DNA of 64,000 nucleotides, from positions 62,001 to 126,000 of the forward strand of contig NZ_BOMG01000103.1 of the NCBI RefSeq assembly GCF_016862075.1, given 5' to 3'. Below, in pieces: positions 1-8,111 of this stretch. The notes under the pieces were generated by a model, which ran no database searches, was not told the origin of the DNA, and was given only the letters and a program-made list of their open reading frames with translations. The position numbers were made by a program, and so were the translations under genes. Position 1 is the first letter of the stretch; each line of letters opens with the position of its first letter. Origin of the DNA: Actinoplanes couchii (GTDB lineage Bacteria > Actinomycetota > Actinomycetes > Mycobacteriales > Micromonosporaceae).

Positions 1-450
1 CTCCGGACGTACCGGAAAAGGGTCCGAACCTCGCAGGTCGGCATGCAGCTGGCCGTCGGGGAACCTGGCGCGCAGATCATGGGCGGCGCGCAGCGCCAGG
101 GCGGTCTTCCCGGTGCCGGGCACTCCGGCGATCAGTACCGGTCCGGTCCTGGCACGCGCGGCGGCCACGATGGTGCGGATCTCGGCGGCCCGCCCCAGCA
201 GCGGGCGCGGCGCGGGCAGCTGGGCCGGAACGGTTTCGTCCCTCGGTTCCGGGGTGCGGCGCTGCTGCCAGACGGCGATCACGGTGATCAGGGCGGCCAG
301 CAGGCCGGTGATCGGCCAGGCCAGCCAGGCGAACCGTTGCAGCGGCCCGGGCAGATCGCCGCCGGTCGCGACGTTGATCGCGACCGCGAGCAGGGCGCTG
401 AGGAGCCCGGACCACATGATCAGCAGTACGGTCACCCGATCCCGCCGCAT
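1..450 (-). CDS. Membrane-anchored P-loop NTPase (NB-ARC-like), 3' end outside window
   Basis: The first 150 residues of a larger protein that runs off the left edge. Two hydrophobic segments (about residues 6-26 and 43-61) would place the rest in the cytoplasm. After a proline-rich linker comes a Walker A motif, GVPGTGKT at residues 109-116, then a DLRG segment near 138-141 of the kind seen in actinobacterial NB-ARC/AfsR-type ATPases, which often end in TPR repeats. The ATG at 450 gives a good membrane N-terminus. It is divergent from the hydrolase at 568. The ATPase class is fairly safe; the downstream domains and cellular role are not visible. Confidence 0.7.
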   Translation of the reverse strand, partial: MRRDRVTVLLIMWSGLLSALLAVAINVATGGDLPGPLQRFAWLAWPITGLLAALITVIAVWQQRRTPEPRDETVPAQLPAPRPLLGRAAEIRTIVAAARARTGPVLIAGVPGTGKTALALRAAHDLRARFPDGQLHADLRGSDPFPVRPE

Positions 451-567
451 GATCACACCCCCCGGGGAAGCGTACCGAGCGGACCCGTAGTGGTGATGCT
501 GGATTTCTCCCCGGATTCCACTCCGGACTGATGCGCCGCGACGGGGTGTTCCGGTTGGCTGGCGGGC

Positions 568-1641
568 ATGACGTCGATATTGGTCACCGCCGTGACGGCG
601 GCCGCGCTGATCGTCCTGCCCGCACCGACCGGGGATCTGCCGGTGGGCCGTGAGGTGCTGCACCTCACCGACCGGGGGCGGGAGGATCCCTGGGTGCCCG
701 GGACGGCCCGCGAACTGATGGTCTCGATGTACTACCCGGCCAAGACCTCGGCCGGGCGCCCGGCCCGGTACCTCACCCCGGTCGAGGCACAGCTGTTCAT
801 CGACGATCGCGGGGTCGGTGAGTACGTGGACGCGGCGACGCTGAGCGGCACCCGCTCGTCGGCGCGCGAGTCCGCCCCGCCGCGCGCCGGACGGTATCCG
901 CTGGTGGTCCTCTCCCCCGGCTTCACCCTGCACCGGCACACCCAGACCCACCTGGCCGAGGAGCTCGCCAGCAACGGGTTCGTGGTGGCGTCGATCGATC
1001 ACGCCTACGAGTCGTCGGGCACCGCGTTCCCCGGCGGCCGGACCCTGGAGTGCACCGCCTGCGAGGTGCTGGAGGAGGGCGAGATCCCCTTCCCGGCCGT
1101 CTCCCGGAACCGCGGCCGGGACGTCTCGTTCGTGCTGGACGAGCTGGCGAAAGGGCGGTGGGCGCGGCTGATCGACCGGACCCGGATCGGCATGGCCGGG
1201 CACTCGATCGGTGGCAGCGGCACCGCCTCGGCGATGATGGCCGACCCGCGGGTGCGGGCCGGGGTCAACATGGACGGCACCTTCTTCGAGCCGCTCCCGG
1301 AGACCGGGCTGAACGGCCGGCCGTTCCTGATGCTCGGCACCACCGAGCACGCGCCCGGCGGGCGTGACACGTCCTGGGACACCACCTGGGCCCGGCTGGA
1401 CGGCTGGAAGCGGTGGCTCTCGGTCACCGGCACCGGTCACCTCAGCTTCTGCGACACCCCGGTGATCGCCGAGCAGGCCGGCATCCCCAGCGGCGTCACC
1501 CCGCTCCCGGCCGACCGGACCGTGCACCTGGTCCGCGAGTACGTGACGGCCTTCTTCGACCAGCACCTCCGCGGTCACCACCAGGCGGTACTCGACGGCC
1601 CGACACCGGCAAATCCCGAGGTGCTGTTCCAGCAACCCTGA
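568..1641 (+). CDS. Secreted alpha/beta hydrolase, platelet-activating-factor acetylhydrolase-like
   Basis: A 357-residue serine hydrolase of the PAF-acetylhydrolase/dienelactone hydrolase type. The N-terminus is hydrophobic (residues 1-18) and resembles an export signal. A nucleophile elbow GHSIGG lies near residue 213, preceded by a conserved VLSPGF stretch (oxyanion region) and followed by an NMDG segment and a late GTGHLSF stretch that would supply the catalytic histidine. Length fits the family. It probably hydrolyses short-chain or oxidised esters outside the cell; the substrate cannot be read from sequence. It stands alone, with no operon partner. Confidence 0.75.
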   Translation: MTSILVTAVTAAALIVLPAPTGDLPVGREVLHLTDRGREDPWVPGTARELMVSMYYPAKTSAGRPARYLTPVEAQLFIDDRGVGEYVDAATLSGTRSSARESAPPRAGRYPLVVLSPGFTLHRHTQTHLAEELASNGFVVASIDHAYESSGTAFPGGRTLECTACEVLEEGEIPFPAVSRNRGRDVSFVLDELAKGRWARLIDRTRIGMAGHSIGGSGTASAMMADPRVRAGVNMDGTFFEPLPETGLNGRPFLMLGTTEHAPGGRDTSWDTTWARLDGWKRWLSVTGTGHLSFCDTPVIAEQAGIPSGVTPLPADRTVHLVREYVTAFFDQHLRGHHQAVLDGPTPANPEVLFQQP

Positions 1642-1751
1642 CACCATCGGCCGTGTGGGGCGCTGAGTCGTCTCTCACGCTCGCCGGGCCGGGGTCCGCC
1701 GGAGATCTACAGTGTTGATCAACAACCGCTGCTCCTCCGGAACGGACCCGC

Positions 1752-2237
1752 ATGACCACGCCCGGACGGCCCCCGTCGGCCTCCCAGCTCACGCTGTCGC
1801 AGATCATGGATCAACACCAGACCAATTTGCTGGGTACGATCCACGGCGGCCGCATCCTGAACCTGATCGACTCGGCGGCCGGAGTGGTCGCGTCCCGTCA
1901 CTCCGACGGTCCCGCGGTGACCGCGGCCATGGACGAGACGCTGTTCCTGCGCGCCGTCCGGGTCGGTGACGTGGTGCACGTGGACGCCCGGATCACCTGG
2001 GCCGGCCGCAGCTCGATGGAGGTGGCGGTGCGGGTGACCGCCGACCGCTGGGACCGCGCGGTACCCCCGGAGACGGTGGCGACGTCACATCTGGTGATGG
2101 TCGCCGTCGACGACGAGGGCCACCCCCGCCCGGTGCCGATGCTGCTCCCGGAGACCGACGACGACCGGACCGCCTTCCAGCAGGCCGAGATCCGCCGCGC
2201 CCACCGCCTGGCCCTCCGCAAGGCCCTGGAGGCCTGA
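1752..2237 (+). CDS. Acyl-CoA thioesterase, hotdog fold (YciA/BFIT type)
   Basis: 161 residues, one hotdog domain. The segment around residues 18-36 (NLLGTIHGGRILNLIDSAAG) is the signature of the YciA/acyl-CoA hydrolase group, in which a conserved Asp beside the long helix activates water; VGDVVHVDARITWAGRSSM follows as the central strand pair. These enzymes cleave acyl-CoA to free acid and CoA in the cytoplasm. The ATG at 1752 is followed at once by family-like sequence. The gene is 87 bp upstream of the PadR start, separated by the palindromic operator region, so the two are probably transcribed separately. Confidence 0.85.
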   Translation: MTTPGRPPSASQLTLSQIMDQHQTNLLGTIHGGRILNLIDSAAGVVASRHSDGPAVTAAMDETLFLRAVRVGDVVHVDARITWAGRSSMEVAVRVTADRWDRAVPPETVATSHLVMVAVDDEGHPRPVPMLLPETDDDRTAFQQAEIRRAHRLALRKALEA

Positions 2238-2247
2238 TCGGTATTCA

Positions 2248-2309
2248 GTGGTACCGGGTACCGGTATTCGGTGTTACCGTATACCGGTACCCGGTGGTAC
2301 CGGGTACCG
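2248..2309. promoter_or_regulatory. Palindromic repeat cluster upstream of PadR gene (probable operator)
   Basis: A 16-bp motif, GTGGTACCGGGTACCG, occurs at 2248-2263 and again, identical, at 2294-2309. The second copy forms a perfect 10-bp inverted repeat (CGGTACCCGG / CCGGGTACCG, spacer of 5) with 2285-2294. The cluster ends 15 bp before the PadR start codon. PadR repressors normally bind inverted repeats in their own promoter, so autoregulation is the natural reading. Confidence 0.6.
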
Positions 2310-2324
2310 CCGGAAGGGGCCGGG

Positions 2325-2651
2325 ATGGAAGATCTGACGGAGATGCTCAAGGGCACCCTCGAGGGGTGCGTGCTGGAGATCATCAACGCTGAGGAGACCT
2401 ACGGGTGGGCCATCACCCGGCGGCTCAACGACCTCGGGTTCACCGACGTCATCGACGGCACGGTCTACACGATCCTGCTGCGGCTGGAGCGCAACAAGCT
2501 CGTCCAGGTCACCAAGCGCCCGTCCGAGGTCGGGCCGCCCCGCAAGTTCTACTCGCTCAACGACGCCGGGCGGGCCGAGCTGGCGACGTTCTGGGCGAAA
2601 TGGCAGTACGTCTCGTCCCGCATCGACCGGCTCAAGGAGGGTGGACGATGA
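2325..2651 (+). CDS. PadR family transcriptional regulator
   Basis: A 108-residue winged-helix repressor: LKGTLEGCVLEIINAEETYGWAI is the classic PadR N-terminal helix, followed by the recognition region (GTVYTILLRLERNKLV) and the wing (PRKFYSLNDAGRAEL). Start chosen at ATG 2325, preceded by GGAAGGGG; an upstream in-frame start at 2271 would translate the operator repeats and is unlikely. The last codons overlap the start of the next gene (ATGA), so translation is coupled. PadR plus DUF1048 genes commonly form one operon sensing envelope or drug stress; the ligand here is unknown. Confidence 0.88.
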   Translation: MEDLTEMLKGTLEGCVLEIINAEETYGWAITRRLNDLGFTDVIDGTVYTILLRLERNKLVQVTKRPSEVGPPRKFYSLNDAGRAELATFWAKWQYVSSRIDRLKEGGR

Positions 2652-3004
2652 GCTTCTAGGAAACCGTCACCGGCAGCGACCTCACCCGGGAGTGGACGGC
2701 CCTTCAGACCCGGGCCGAGGCGCTTCCGGACGATCACCGGGCGGCGTGGCGGGAGATCAGCGCGAACCTGCTGCCGCACGGCGACTTCACCGGCCGTAAC
2801 CTCCTGCCGATCCTCGACGGCGCGATGGCGCTGCTGGAGGAGGCCGCCGCGGAGGGCCAGAGCGCTCACGAGGTCCTCGGCGACGACATTCCGGGCTTCT
2901 GCACGGCGCTGACCGGCGGCACCGGCGCCCGCACCTACCGCGACCGGTGGCGGGACCAGCTCAACCGCACGGTCGCCCGCAAACTGGCCAGGCTGGAGAG
3001 CTGA
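2648..3004 (+). pseudogene. DUF1048 family gene with in-frame TAG at codon 4
   Basis: The reading frame starts at ATG 2648, overlapping the PadR stop by 4 bp, but codon 4 is TAG (2657-2659). The remainder is intact: after the stop the frame reads ETVTGSDLTREWTALQTRAE and continues to a normal stop at 3002-3004. DUF1048 proteins typically begin MSFWETVTG, so a Trp codon TGG appears to have become TAG by one base change. No good downstream start exists before residue 50. Either a fresh nonsense mutation, a sequencing error or suppression; without suppression only three residues are made and coupling to the next gene is lost. Confidence 0.8.
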
Positions 3005-3005
3005 C

Positions 3006-3293
3006 ATGGGCATCCGCGACATCATCGAGGGCAAACGGCAGTGGCGGGCCCACGTGGCCCGGATCGAGGCGCTCCCGCCGGACTACCGGATCGTCTACCG
3101 GGAGATCCAGAAGTACCTGTTCAAGGTCGGCCCGGCCGAGCTGCCCGAGATCCTCCCCGGGATCGCCGAGTTCTTCGAGGAGGGCGTCGCCGGCGGCAAG
3201 AGCGTCATGCAGCTGATCGGCCCGGACGTCGCCGCGTTCTGCGACGACGTCATCGCGAACTCCCTCACCACACCCGGCGCAGCAGGTCGGTGA
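3006..3293 (+). CDS. DUF1048 domain-containing protein
   Basis: A 95-residue, mostly helical, soluble protein starting MGIRDIIEGKRQWRAHVARI and containing the family core KYLFKVG and GPDVAAFCDDVIA. DUF1048 proteins are encoded in pairs downstream of PadR repressors; their biochemical role is unknown. It begins one base after the stop of the broken paralogue, so it is the third gene of the PadR operon and probably the only functional DUF1048 copy here. No signal peptide or membrane segment. Confidence 0.85.
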   Translation: MGIRDIIEGKRQWRAHVARIEALPPDYRIVYREIQKYLFKVGPAELPEILPGIAEFFEEGVAGGKSVMQLIGPDVAAFCDDVIANSLTTPGAAGR

Positions 3294-3444
3294 CGGAGAC
3301 CCGGCGCAGCAGGGTCCGGGTCAGCCGGCCCGGCACCGCCACCACGGCGGGCCACCCCACCAGCGGCTCGCCGTCCTGCCGGCCGGCACCGGTCCCGGCC
3401 ACCGCCGGCAGGTCACCCGGCTCGCCGTCACCCGGCACCGCACG
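3294..3444. other. Intergenic stretch, no supported gene
   Basis: About 150 bp between the convergent DUF1048 and HEAT-like genes. A minus-strand frame of about 54 codons with a GTG start is open here, but it lacks a ribosome site and recognisable motifs, so it is not called. Confidence 0.4.
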
Positions 3445-4014
3445 TCAGGCGGCGCCCCACTGCTGGACGGCGTCGCGGACCACACCCTGCTCGGAGTCGG
3501 TCAGCAGTTCGATCTCGGCCAGCAGGTGCGGGGCCGCGGCGGCGCGTTCCGGCTCCAGGGCCGGGCGGTAGAGCATGGTCAGCGCGGCGCGGCGGGCTGC
3601 CACCCGTACGATCGGATTGGGGTGTTCGAAGTTGGCGGCGACCGCCGGATAGAAGGTGGGGATCGCCTCCCGGCAGGCGTCGGCGTCCGGCTCGTGGTCG
3701 AACTCCTCGAACTCGATGGCGCTGCCGGCGACCGCGTCGAGCCAGCTCAGCATGGCGGCCTTACCGGCCCGGGTCCGCGGGTCGGTCAGGACCGACACGA
3801 CGTAGCGGGCGGCCGGCAGGGTGGCCGAGTAGAGCGTGCCCTGGTGGGTGAGGTTCCAGTTCAGGGTGTGCATGGCCGCGGCGAAATCGGCCGTCTCCCC
3901 GTTCAGGAGTGGCTTCAACAGCTCGGGCAGGTCCTCCGCGGAACCGTAGGCGTGCTCCAGGTCCCCCCAGGCGGTGGTGGCGAGGATGTCTTCCGGTGTG
4001 GTCACGGGACGCAT
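3445..4014 (-). CDS. Hypothetical protein, helical (HEAT-repeat-like)
   Basis: 189 residues, predicted almost entirely helical, with alanine/leucine-rich helix pairs such as PNPIVRVAARRAALTMLYRP that resemble HEAT repeats in actinobacterial proteins of unknown function. No signal peptide, membrane segment or catalytic motif. ATG at 4014 gives a sensible N-terminus (MRPVTTPEDIL). It converges with the PadR operon and is divergent from the methyltransferase at 4178. A role in protein-protein interaction is plausible but unproven. Confidence 0.6.
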   Translation of the reverse strand: MRPVTTPEDILATTAWGDLEHAYGSAEDLPELLKPLLNGETADFAAAMHTLNWNLTHQGTLYSATLPAARYVVSVLTDPRTRAGKAAMLSWLDAVAGSAIEFEEFDHEPDADACREAIPTFYPAVAANFEHPNPIVRVAARRAALTMLYRPALEPERAAAAPHLLAEIELLTDSEQGVVRDAVQQWGAA

Positions 4015-4177
4015 GCTAATCGCTTTGATCTTGATGTCCCACCTCGCGGTTCATCGGCTCGCAAAGATTGACGGTCGGTGAACGAACACGCGCTGTCCGG
4101 CACCGATTGATCTTGCTGGTACGTTGCTGCCCAGACTTTGCAACAAAGAAGGACCCGAGCGACGAGGAACCCCCCGC

Positions 4178-4873
4178 ATGAGCGCACAAGACCGGATCAA
4201 CGACTACTGGACCGTACGGGCGCCGGCCTACGACGCCGACCAGCACCGCCCCGAACGGCTCGACGACGACAACCGGGCCTGGTCCGAGATCTGGGCGAAA
4301 GCGCTGCCCGACGGCCCCCTGGACGTGCTGGACGTCGGCACCGGCTCCGGCCAGGTCGCGTTCACGCTGGCCGGGCTCGGGCACCGGGTGAGCGCCGTCG
4401 ACCTGTCCGCGGGCATGCTCGACCAGGCCCGCAAGCACGCCGCATCGGTGGCGAACGCCCCGGACTTCCGGCTCGGTGACGCCGTCGCCCCGGACTTCCC
4501 GCCCGCCAGCTTCGACGCGATCGTCGGCCGCTACGTGATGTGGACCCTGCGGAACCCGGCCGAGGCGGTCGCCAACTGGACCACGCTGCTGCGCCCCGGT
4601 GGCCTGGTCGTGATGGTCGACAGCACCTGGTTCCCGAACGGCCTGGACGAGGCCTCGGAGCTGTTCACCGGCTCGTACGACGAGGAGGTCCGCGCGCAAC
4701 TGCCGCTGGCCGCCGCCAAGTCGATCGACGAGACGGTCCTGACCCTGGCCGACGCCGGCCTCAAGGACGTGTCGGCCCGCCCGCTGACCACGATCTACGA
4801 CCTGGACCAGCGGCACGGCGTCTCCCCCGGCCACGAGGTGCAGATGCAGTTCCTGATCACCGCCCGGGTCTGA
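4178..4873 (+). CDS. Class I SAM-dependent methyltransferase
   Basis: 231 residues. Motif I (VLDVGTGSGQVAF) lies near residues 48-60, followed by the acidic end of beta-2 (SAVDLS) and motif IV/post-motif sequence (FDAIVGRYVMWTLRNP, LLRPGGLVVMVD), the standard Rossmann methyltransferase pattern. The N-terminal YWTVRAPAYD segment is common in small-molecule methyltransferases. Start taken at ATG 4178; an upstream start at 4124 would add unrelated residues. Ends 4 bp before the convergent deformylase gene. Substrate not recognisable. Confidence 0.82.
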   Translation: MSAQDRINDYWTVRAPAYDADQHRPERLDDDNRAWSEIWAKALPDGPLDVLDVGTGSGQVAFTLAGLGHRVSAVDLSAGMLDQARKHAASVANAPDFRLGDAVAPDFPPASFDAIVGRYVMWTLRNPAEAVANWTTLLRPGGLVVMVDSTWFPNGLDEASELFTGSYDEEVRAQLPLAAAKSIDETVLTLADAGLKDVSARPLTTIYDLDQRHGVSPGHEVQMQFLITARV

Positions 4874-4877
4874 CCCG

Positions 4878-5381
4878 TCAGCGCAGGCCGGCCTCGCGCA
4901 GCAGCTCCTCGCGCTGCTGCGCGGGCAGCCGGTCGACGTAGAGCGTGCCGTTCAGGTGATCGTGCTCGTGCTGCAGACAGCGCGCGAAATACCCCGTACC
5001 GGAAATGGTCAAGGGGTTGCCGTCCTGATCGAATCCGGTCACCGTGGCCAGGGCGGCGCGGGGCAGATCGGCGCGCGGGCCGGGCACCGACAGGCAGCCC
5101 TCGGAGACGGTGACCTCGCCGACCGCCGCGGCCTCGGCCCGCAGCACCGGGTTGACGATGTGCCCCTTGTGCCGCACGCCCTCGTCGTCGGGGCAGTCGT
5201 AGACGAAGATCTGCTGGTCGACGCCGATCTGGTTGGCGGCGAGCCCGACACCGTTCGCCTCGTACATCGAGTCGAACATGTCGGCGATCAGCGCGGCCAG
5301 GCCGGCGTCGAAGACGGTGACGTCCGCACAGCGGCGGTGCAGGACGGGATTGCCGTAGTACGTGATCGGTCGCGCAGCCAT
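4878..5381 (-). CDS. def: Peptide deformylase
   Basis: A 167-residue metallohydrolase that removes the formyl group from nascent polypeptide N-termini. All three family motifs are present: GVGLAANQIG (44-53), EGCLSVPG with the metal-ligand Cys at 96, and HEHDH (138-142), which supplies two histidine ligands and the catalytic Glu. Start set at ATG 5381 (MAARPITYYGNPVL), matching family N-termini; a longer frame upstream is spurious. Many actinomycetes carry more than one def gene, so this need not be the essential copy. Confidence 0.93.
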   Translation of the reverse strand: MAARPITYYGNPVLHRRCADVTVFDAGLAALIADMFDSMYEANGVGLAANQIGVDQQIFVYDCPDDEGVRHKGHIVNPVLRAEAAAVGEVTVSEGCLSVPGPRADLPRAALATVTGFDQDGNPLTISGTGYFARCLQHEHDHLNGTLYVDRLPAQQREELLREAGLR

Positions 5382-5462
5382 CAGGCGACGATATCCTCCG
5401 TTTGCCGGCACCTGCCCGGGGTAGGCGCACGGGATGCCTCCCCTCACTGCCGCGGGCGCGCT

Positions 5463-5909
5463 GTGACCCGCCGGAACGTGGTCTCCGGTGCCTTCCTCGG
5501 GGTCGGTCTCGCCGCCTTCGTCGACGAGACCGTCTTCCACCAGCTGCTGCACTGGCACCACTTCTACGATCGGTCGACCCCGGCGATCGGATTGGTCTCG
5601 GACGGGATCCTGCACGCGGTGAGCATGGTCGCCACCGTGGGCGCACTGTTCCTCTACGCGGATCTGCGGCGGCGGCAGACGTTCCGGCCACGGCTCTGGT
5701 GGGGTGCCCTGCTCGCCGGCGCCGGTGGCTTCCAGCTCTACGACGGCACGGTCCAGCACAAGGTCATGAGAATCCATCAGATCCGGTACGACGTGTCACC
5801 GGCCCCGTACGACTGGGCCTGGAACATCGTCGCCGTCCTGCTGCTGGCCGCAGGGCTCGTGCTGCTGGCCGCGGCCCGGCGCGGACGGCCACGATCCGGC
5901 GAAAGCTGA
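5463..5909 (+). CDS. DUF2243 family membrane protein
   Basis: 148 residues with four predicted membrane helices. The sequence FVDETVFHQLLHWHHFY near residues 20-36, rich in His, and FQLYDGTVQHKVMRIHQIR are typical of the DUF2243 family. Start GTG 5463 (VTRRNVVSG). It ends one base before the CtaG-like gene; such adjacency recurs in actinobacteria and hints at a shared role in respiratory-chain or copper handling, but DUF2243 has no established function. Confidence 0.8.
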   Translation: MTRRNVVSGAFLGVGLAAFVDETVFHQLLHWHHFYDRSTPAIGLVSDGILHAVSMVATVGALFLYADLRRRQTFRPRLWWGALLAGAGGFQLYDGTVQHKVMRIHQIRYDVSPAPYDWAWNIVAVLLLAAGLVLLAAARRGRPRSGES

Positions 5910-5910
5910 C

Positions 5911-6705
5911 ATGGGAGGGCACCACGACCCGGGACCCGGCTGGCTGACGGCCGCTGTGGTGTTCACGGCCGCCGCCGGTTATCTGACGCTCGCCGTTGCG
6001 GCGGGCCGTCGCGGCACCGGCTGGCCGGTACGACATACCATCCTGTGGGTGGCCGGTCTCGTCATCGCCGCCGCCGCGGTGTCCCGGCCCGGTCACGGCT
6101 TCCGCGACCACATGATCAGCCACGTGCTGCTGGGCATGGTCGCGCCGGTGGCCCTGGTACTGGCGGCACCGGTCACGCTGACGCTGCGGGCGCTGCCGGT
6201 GGCGGCCGCCCGGCGGATGGCACGGCTGCTGCGCTGCCACCCAGCCCGGTTCGTCGCGCACCCGGTGACCGCCGCCGTGCTGAACACCGGCGGCCTGTGG
6301 CTGCTGTACACCACCGATCTGTACCGCTACTCGACCGCCGATCCCGCGGTGGCACTGCTGATCCACGCCCACGTCCTGCTGTCGGGCTACCTGTTCACCG
6401 CCGCGATGATCGGTGTCGACCCGGCGCCGCACCGCCCCGGGCGGGCCACCCGGGGCGTGGTCCTGATCGCCTCGCTGGCCCTGCACGACATCCTCGCCAA
6501 ACACCTGTGGACGCATCCCCCGGCCGGTGTCCCGCAGGCCGGGGCACAAGCGGGCGCGGAGCTGATGTACTACCGCGGCGACCTGGCCGATCTGCTGCTC
6601 GTGGTGGTCTTCTGCGCCCAGTGGTACCACGCCGCCGGCCGCCGCGACCGGGTCAGCGGAAGCGTGGCGGGGCCGCCTCCGTCGCCGGCCCGACCCGGGC
6701 GCTGA
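5911..6705 (+). CDS. CtaG-like cytochrome c oxidase assembly membrane protein
   Basis: 264 residues, six or seven membrane helices. Segments GHGFRDHMISHVLLGMVAPVAL, LLYTTDLYRYS and LLIHAHVLLSGYLF match the caa3-type oxidase assembly (CtaG_Caa3, DUF1404-like) family, with conserved histidines within membrane segments that could bind copper. ATG at 5911 immediately follows the DUF2243 gene, so the two form an operon. The family name is known from oxidase assembly; the specific role in this organism is inferred. Confidence 0.8.
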   Translation: MGGHHDPGPGWLTAAVVFTAAAGYLTLAVAAGRRGTGWPVRHTILWVAGLVIAAAAVSRPGHGFRDHMISHVLLGMVAPVALVLAAPVTLTLRALPVAAARRMARLLRCHPARFVAHPVTAAVLNTGGLWLLYTTDLYRYSTADPAVALLIHAHVLLSGYLFTAAMIGVDPAPHRPGRATRGVVLIASLALHDILAKHLWTHPPAGVPQAGAQAGAELMYYRGDLADLLLVVVFCAQWYHAAGRRDRVSGSVAGPPPSPARPGR

Positions 6706-6767
6706 CTCTGCCGCCGGGCCGAAGCCTCCTCGTGCGGCAGGCGTCACGTTCCCGATCGGCGGATGCG

Positions 6768-6792
6768 GTTTCACCTGGTTCCCCGGGGGCAG
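6768..6792 (+). promoter_or_regulatory. Possible SigB/SigF-type promoter
   Basis: GTTT at 6768-6771, a 15-bp spacer and GGGCAG at 6787-6792 resemble the GTTT-N13-15-GGGTAT pattern used by SigB/SigF-class holoenzymes. It lies 35 bp upstream of the sigma gene at 6827, which would fit autoregulation. Confidence 0.35.
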
Positions 6793-6826
6793 AGGGTGGG
6801 AACGGGCCGGGACGAGGGAGAACCAC

Positions 6827-8005
6827 ATGCTGCCTACGCCACGGGTCTCCGGACCCACCGGCACACGCCCGTCGCGCGCCCCACGGGAGGATCTCGACGC
6901 GGTCGCTGAGCACTACGCACACGAACGGGACGCCGCCGGCGACGTACGGGCGGGGCGCCTGCGCGAGCAGATGATCAGCGCGGCGCTACCGATGGCCGAC
7001 CGTCTGGCCCGCCGGTACCGGGGTGGCACGGAACCGCTGGCCGATCTGGAACAGGTGGCCCGCCTGGGACTGGTGAAGGTGGTGGACCGCTACCACCCGG
7101 AACGGGGCTCGTTCACCGCGTACGCCGTCATGTGCATCGTCGGCGAACTCAAACGGCACCTGCGCGACCGCACCTGGGCCGTGCACGTGCCCCGCCCGAT
7201 GCAGGAACAGTCCAGGGCCGTCATCCGGCACGAGACGGACCTGACCGGCGAACTCGGGCGGCAGCCCACCGACACCGAGACGGCACGGCGGGCCGGCCTC
7301 ACCGCCGCCGGTGTGGACCGGGCCCGGGTGACCGCGGCCGGTCACCGTTCGCTGTCGCTCGACACTCCCGTCGGTGACGGCGACGCCTCCTTCGGTGACC
7401 TGCTCGGTGCTACGGACAGCGCGCTGGAGAAGGTCGCCGACAGCGTGACGCTCGCCGGCCTGATCGCGGCCCTGCCGGAACGGGACCGGCGCCTGGTGGT
7501 CGCGAGCTTCTACGGAGGCCGCTCCCAGTCCGACATCGCGGCCGAGTTCGGCATCTCGCAGATGCAGGTCTCCCGTCTGCTGGCGCGTACGGTGGCCTGG
7601 CTCCGGGAGGGTCTGCTGACCGACCGGGTGCCGCCCGTGCCGGGAAGGTCCGGCCGGGAGGGTGACACCTTCGCGATCACGGTGACACCTTCGGCCGGCG
7701 GGCGGATCGAGGTCCGGATCCGCGGCGAGGTGGACCGCGACAACGCCGGAAGGCTGCGGACGGCCCTGCTGGACGTGGTCTGCGGGCAGCCGGCCGGTCT
7801 GCGGGTCGTCCTGCAGCTGGGCGAGGTGCCGCTGCTGGACGCGGCCGGGGTCCGTGTGCTGCGGGCGGTCTACGAGTCGGGCAGGGCCCGCGGTGTCACG
7901 GTGACCGCGACCGGTCTGAGCCCGGTGATCCACCGGATCGCCACGGTCTGCGGGCTCACCCCGATGCTGGCGGACGACAGCGGTCCGGCATCGTTCACGT
8001 CGTAG
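6827..8005 (+). CDS. SigB/SigF-class sigma factor fused to a C-terminal STAS domain
   Basis: 392 residues. Residues about 40-265 are a group 3 sigma factor: region 2 (MADRLARRYRGGTEPLADLEQ ... SFTAYAVMCIVGELKRHLRD), region 3 and a region 4 helix-turn-helix (SQSDIAAEFGISQMQVSRLL, 233-252). After a linker, residues about 282-385 form a STAS (anti-anti-sigma) domain. The usual phosphorylatable DSSG motif is DAAG at 338-341, so this STAS domain should not be switched by serine phosphorylation. The fusion suggests built-in control or recruitment of an anti-sigma factor. Both halves are in one frame with no frameshift. Confidence 0.85.
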   Translation: MLPTPRVSGPTGTRPSRAPREDLDAVAEHYAHERDAAGDVRAGRLREQMISAALPMADRLARRYRGGTEPLADLEQVARLGLVKVVDRYHPERGSFTAYAVMCIVGELKRHLRDRTWAVHVPRPMQEQSRAVIRHETDLTGELGRQPTDTETARRAGLTAAGVDRARVTAAGHRSLSLDTPVGDGDASFGDLLGATDSALEKVADSVTLAGLIAALPERDRRLVVASFYGGRSQSDIAAEFGISQMQVSRLLARTVAWLREGLLTDRVPPVPGRSGREGDTFAITVTPSAGGRIEVRIRGEVDRDNAGRLRTALLDVVCGQPAGLRVVLQLGEVPLLDAAGVRVLRAVYESGRARGVTVTATGLSPVIHRIATVCGLTPMLADDSGPASFTS

Positions 8006-8111
8006 CGGATCGACCGGCGCGGCCACGCCGGCCGGCCTACCCCTACCCTGCAACGCGGGAGATCCGTTTCCTCTCCGGCAGCGGAGCCGGAGTATCCACG
8101 GAAGGAATCAG

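Noticed and set aside
3294..3444. A small minus-strand gene of about 54 codons
   Set aside because: No ribosome site, no recognisable family; the frame is open only because of base composition.
5764..6864. Long minus-strand frame of 366 codons
   Set aside because: It is antisense to the CtaG-like and DUF2243 genes and consists of low-complexity Arg/Gly/Gln/His residues, the usual shadow of GC-rich third positions.
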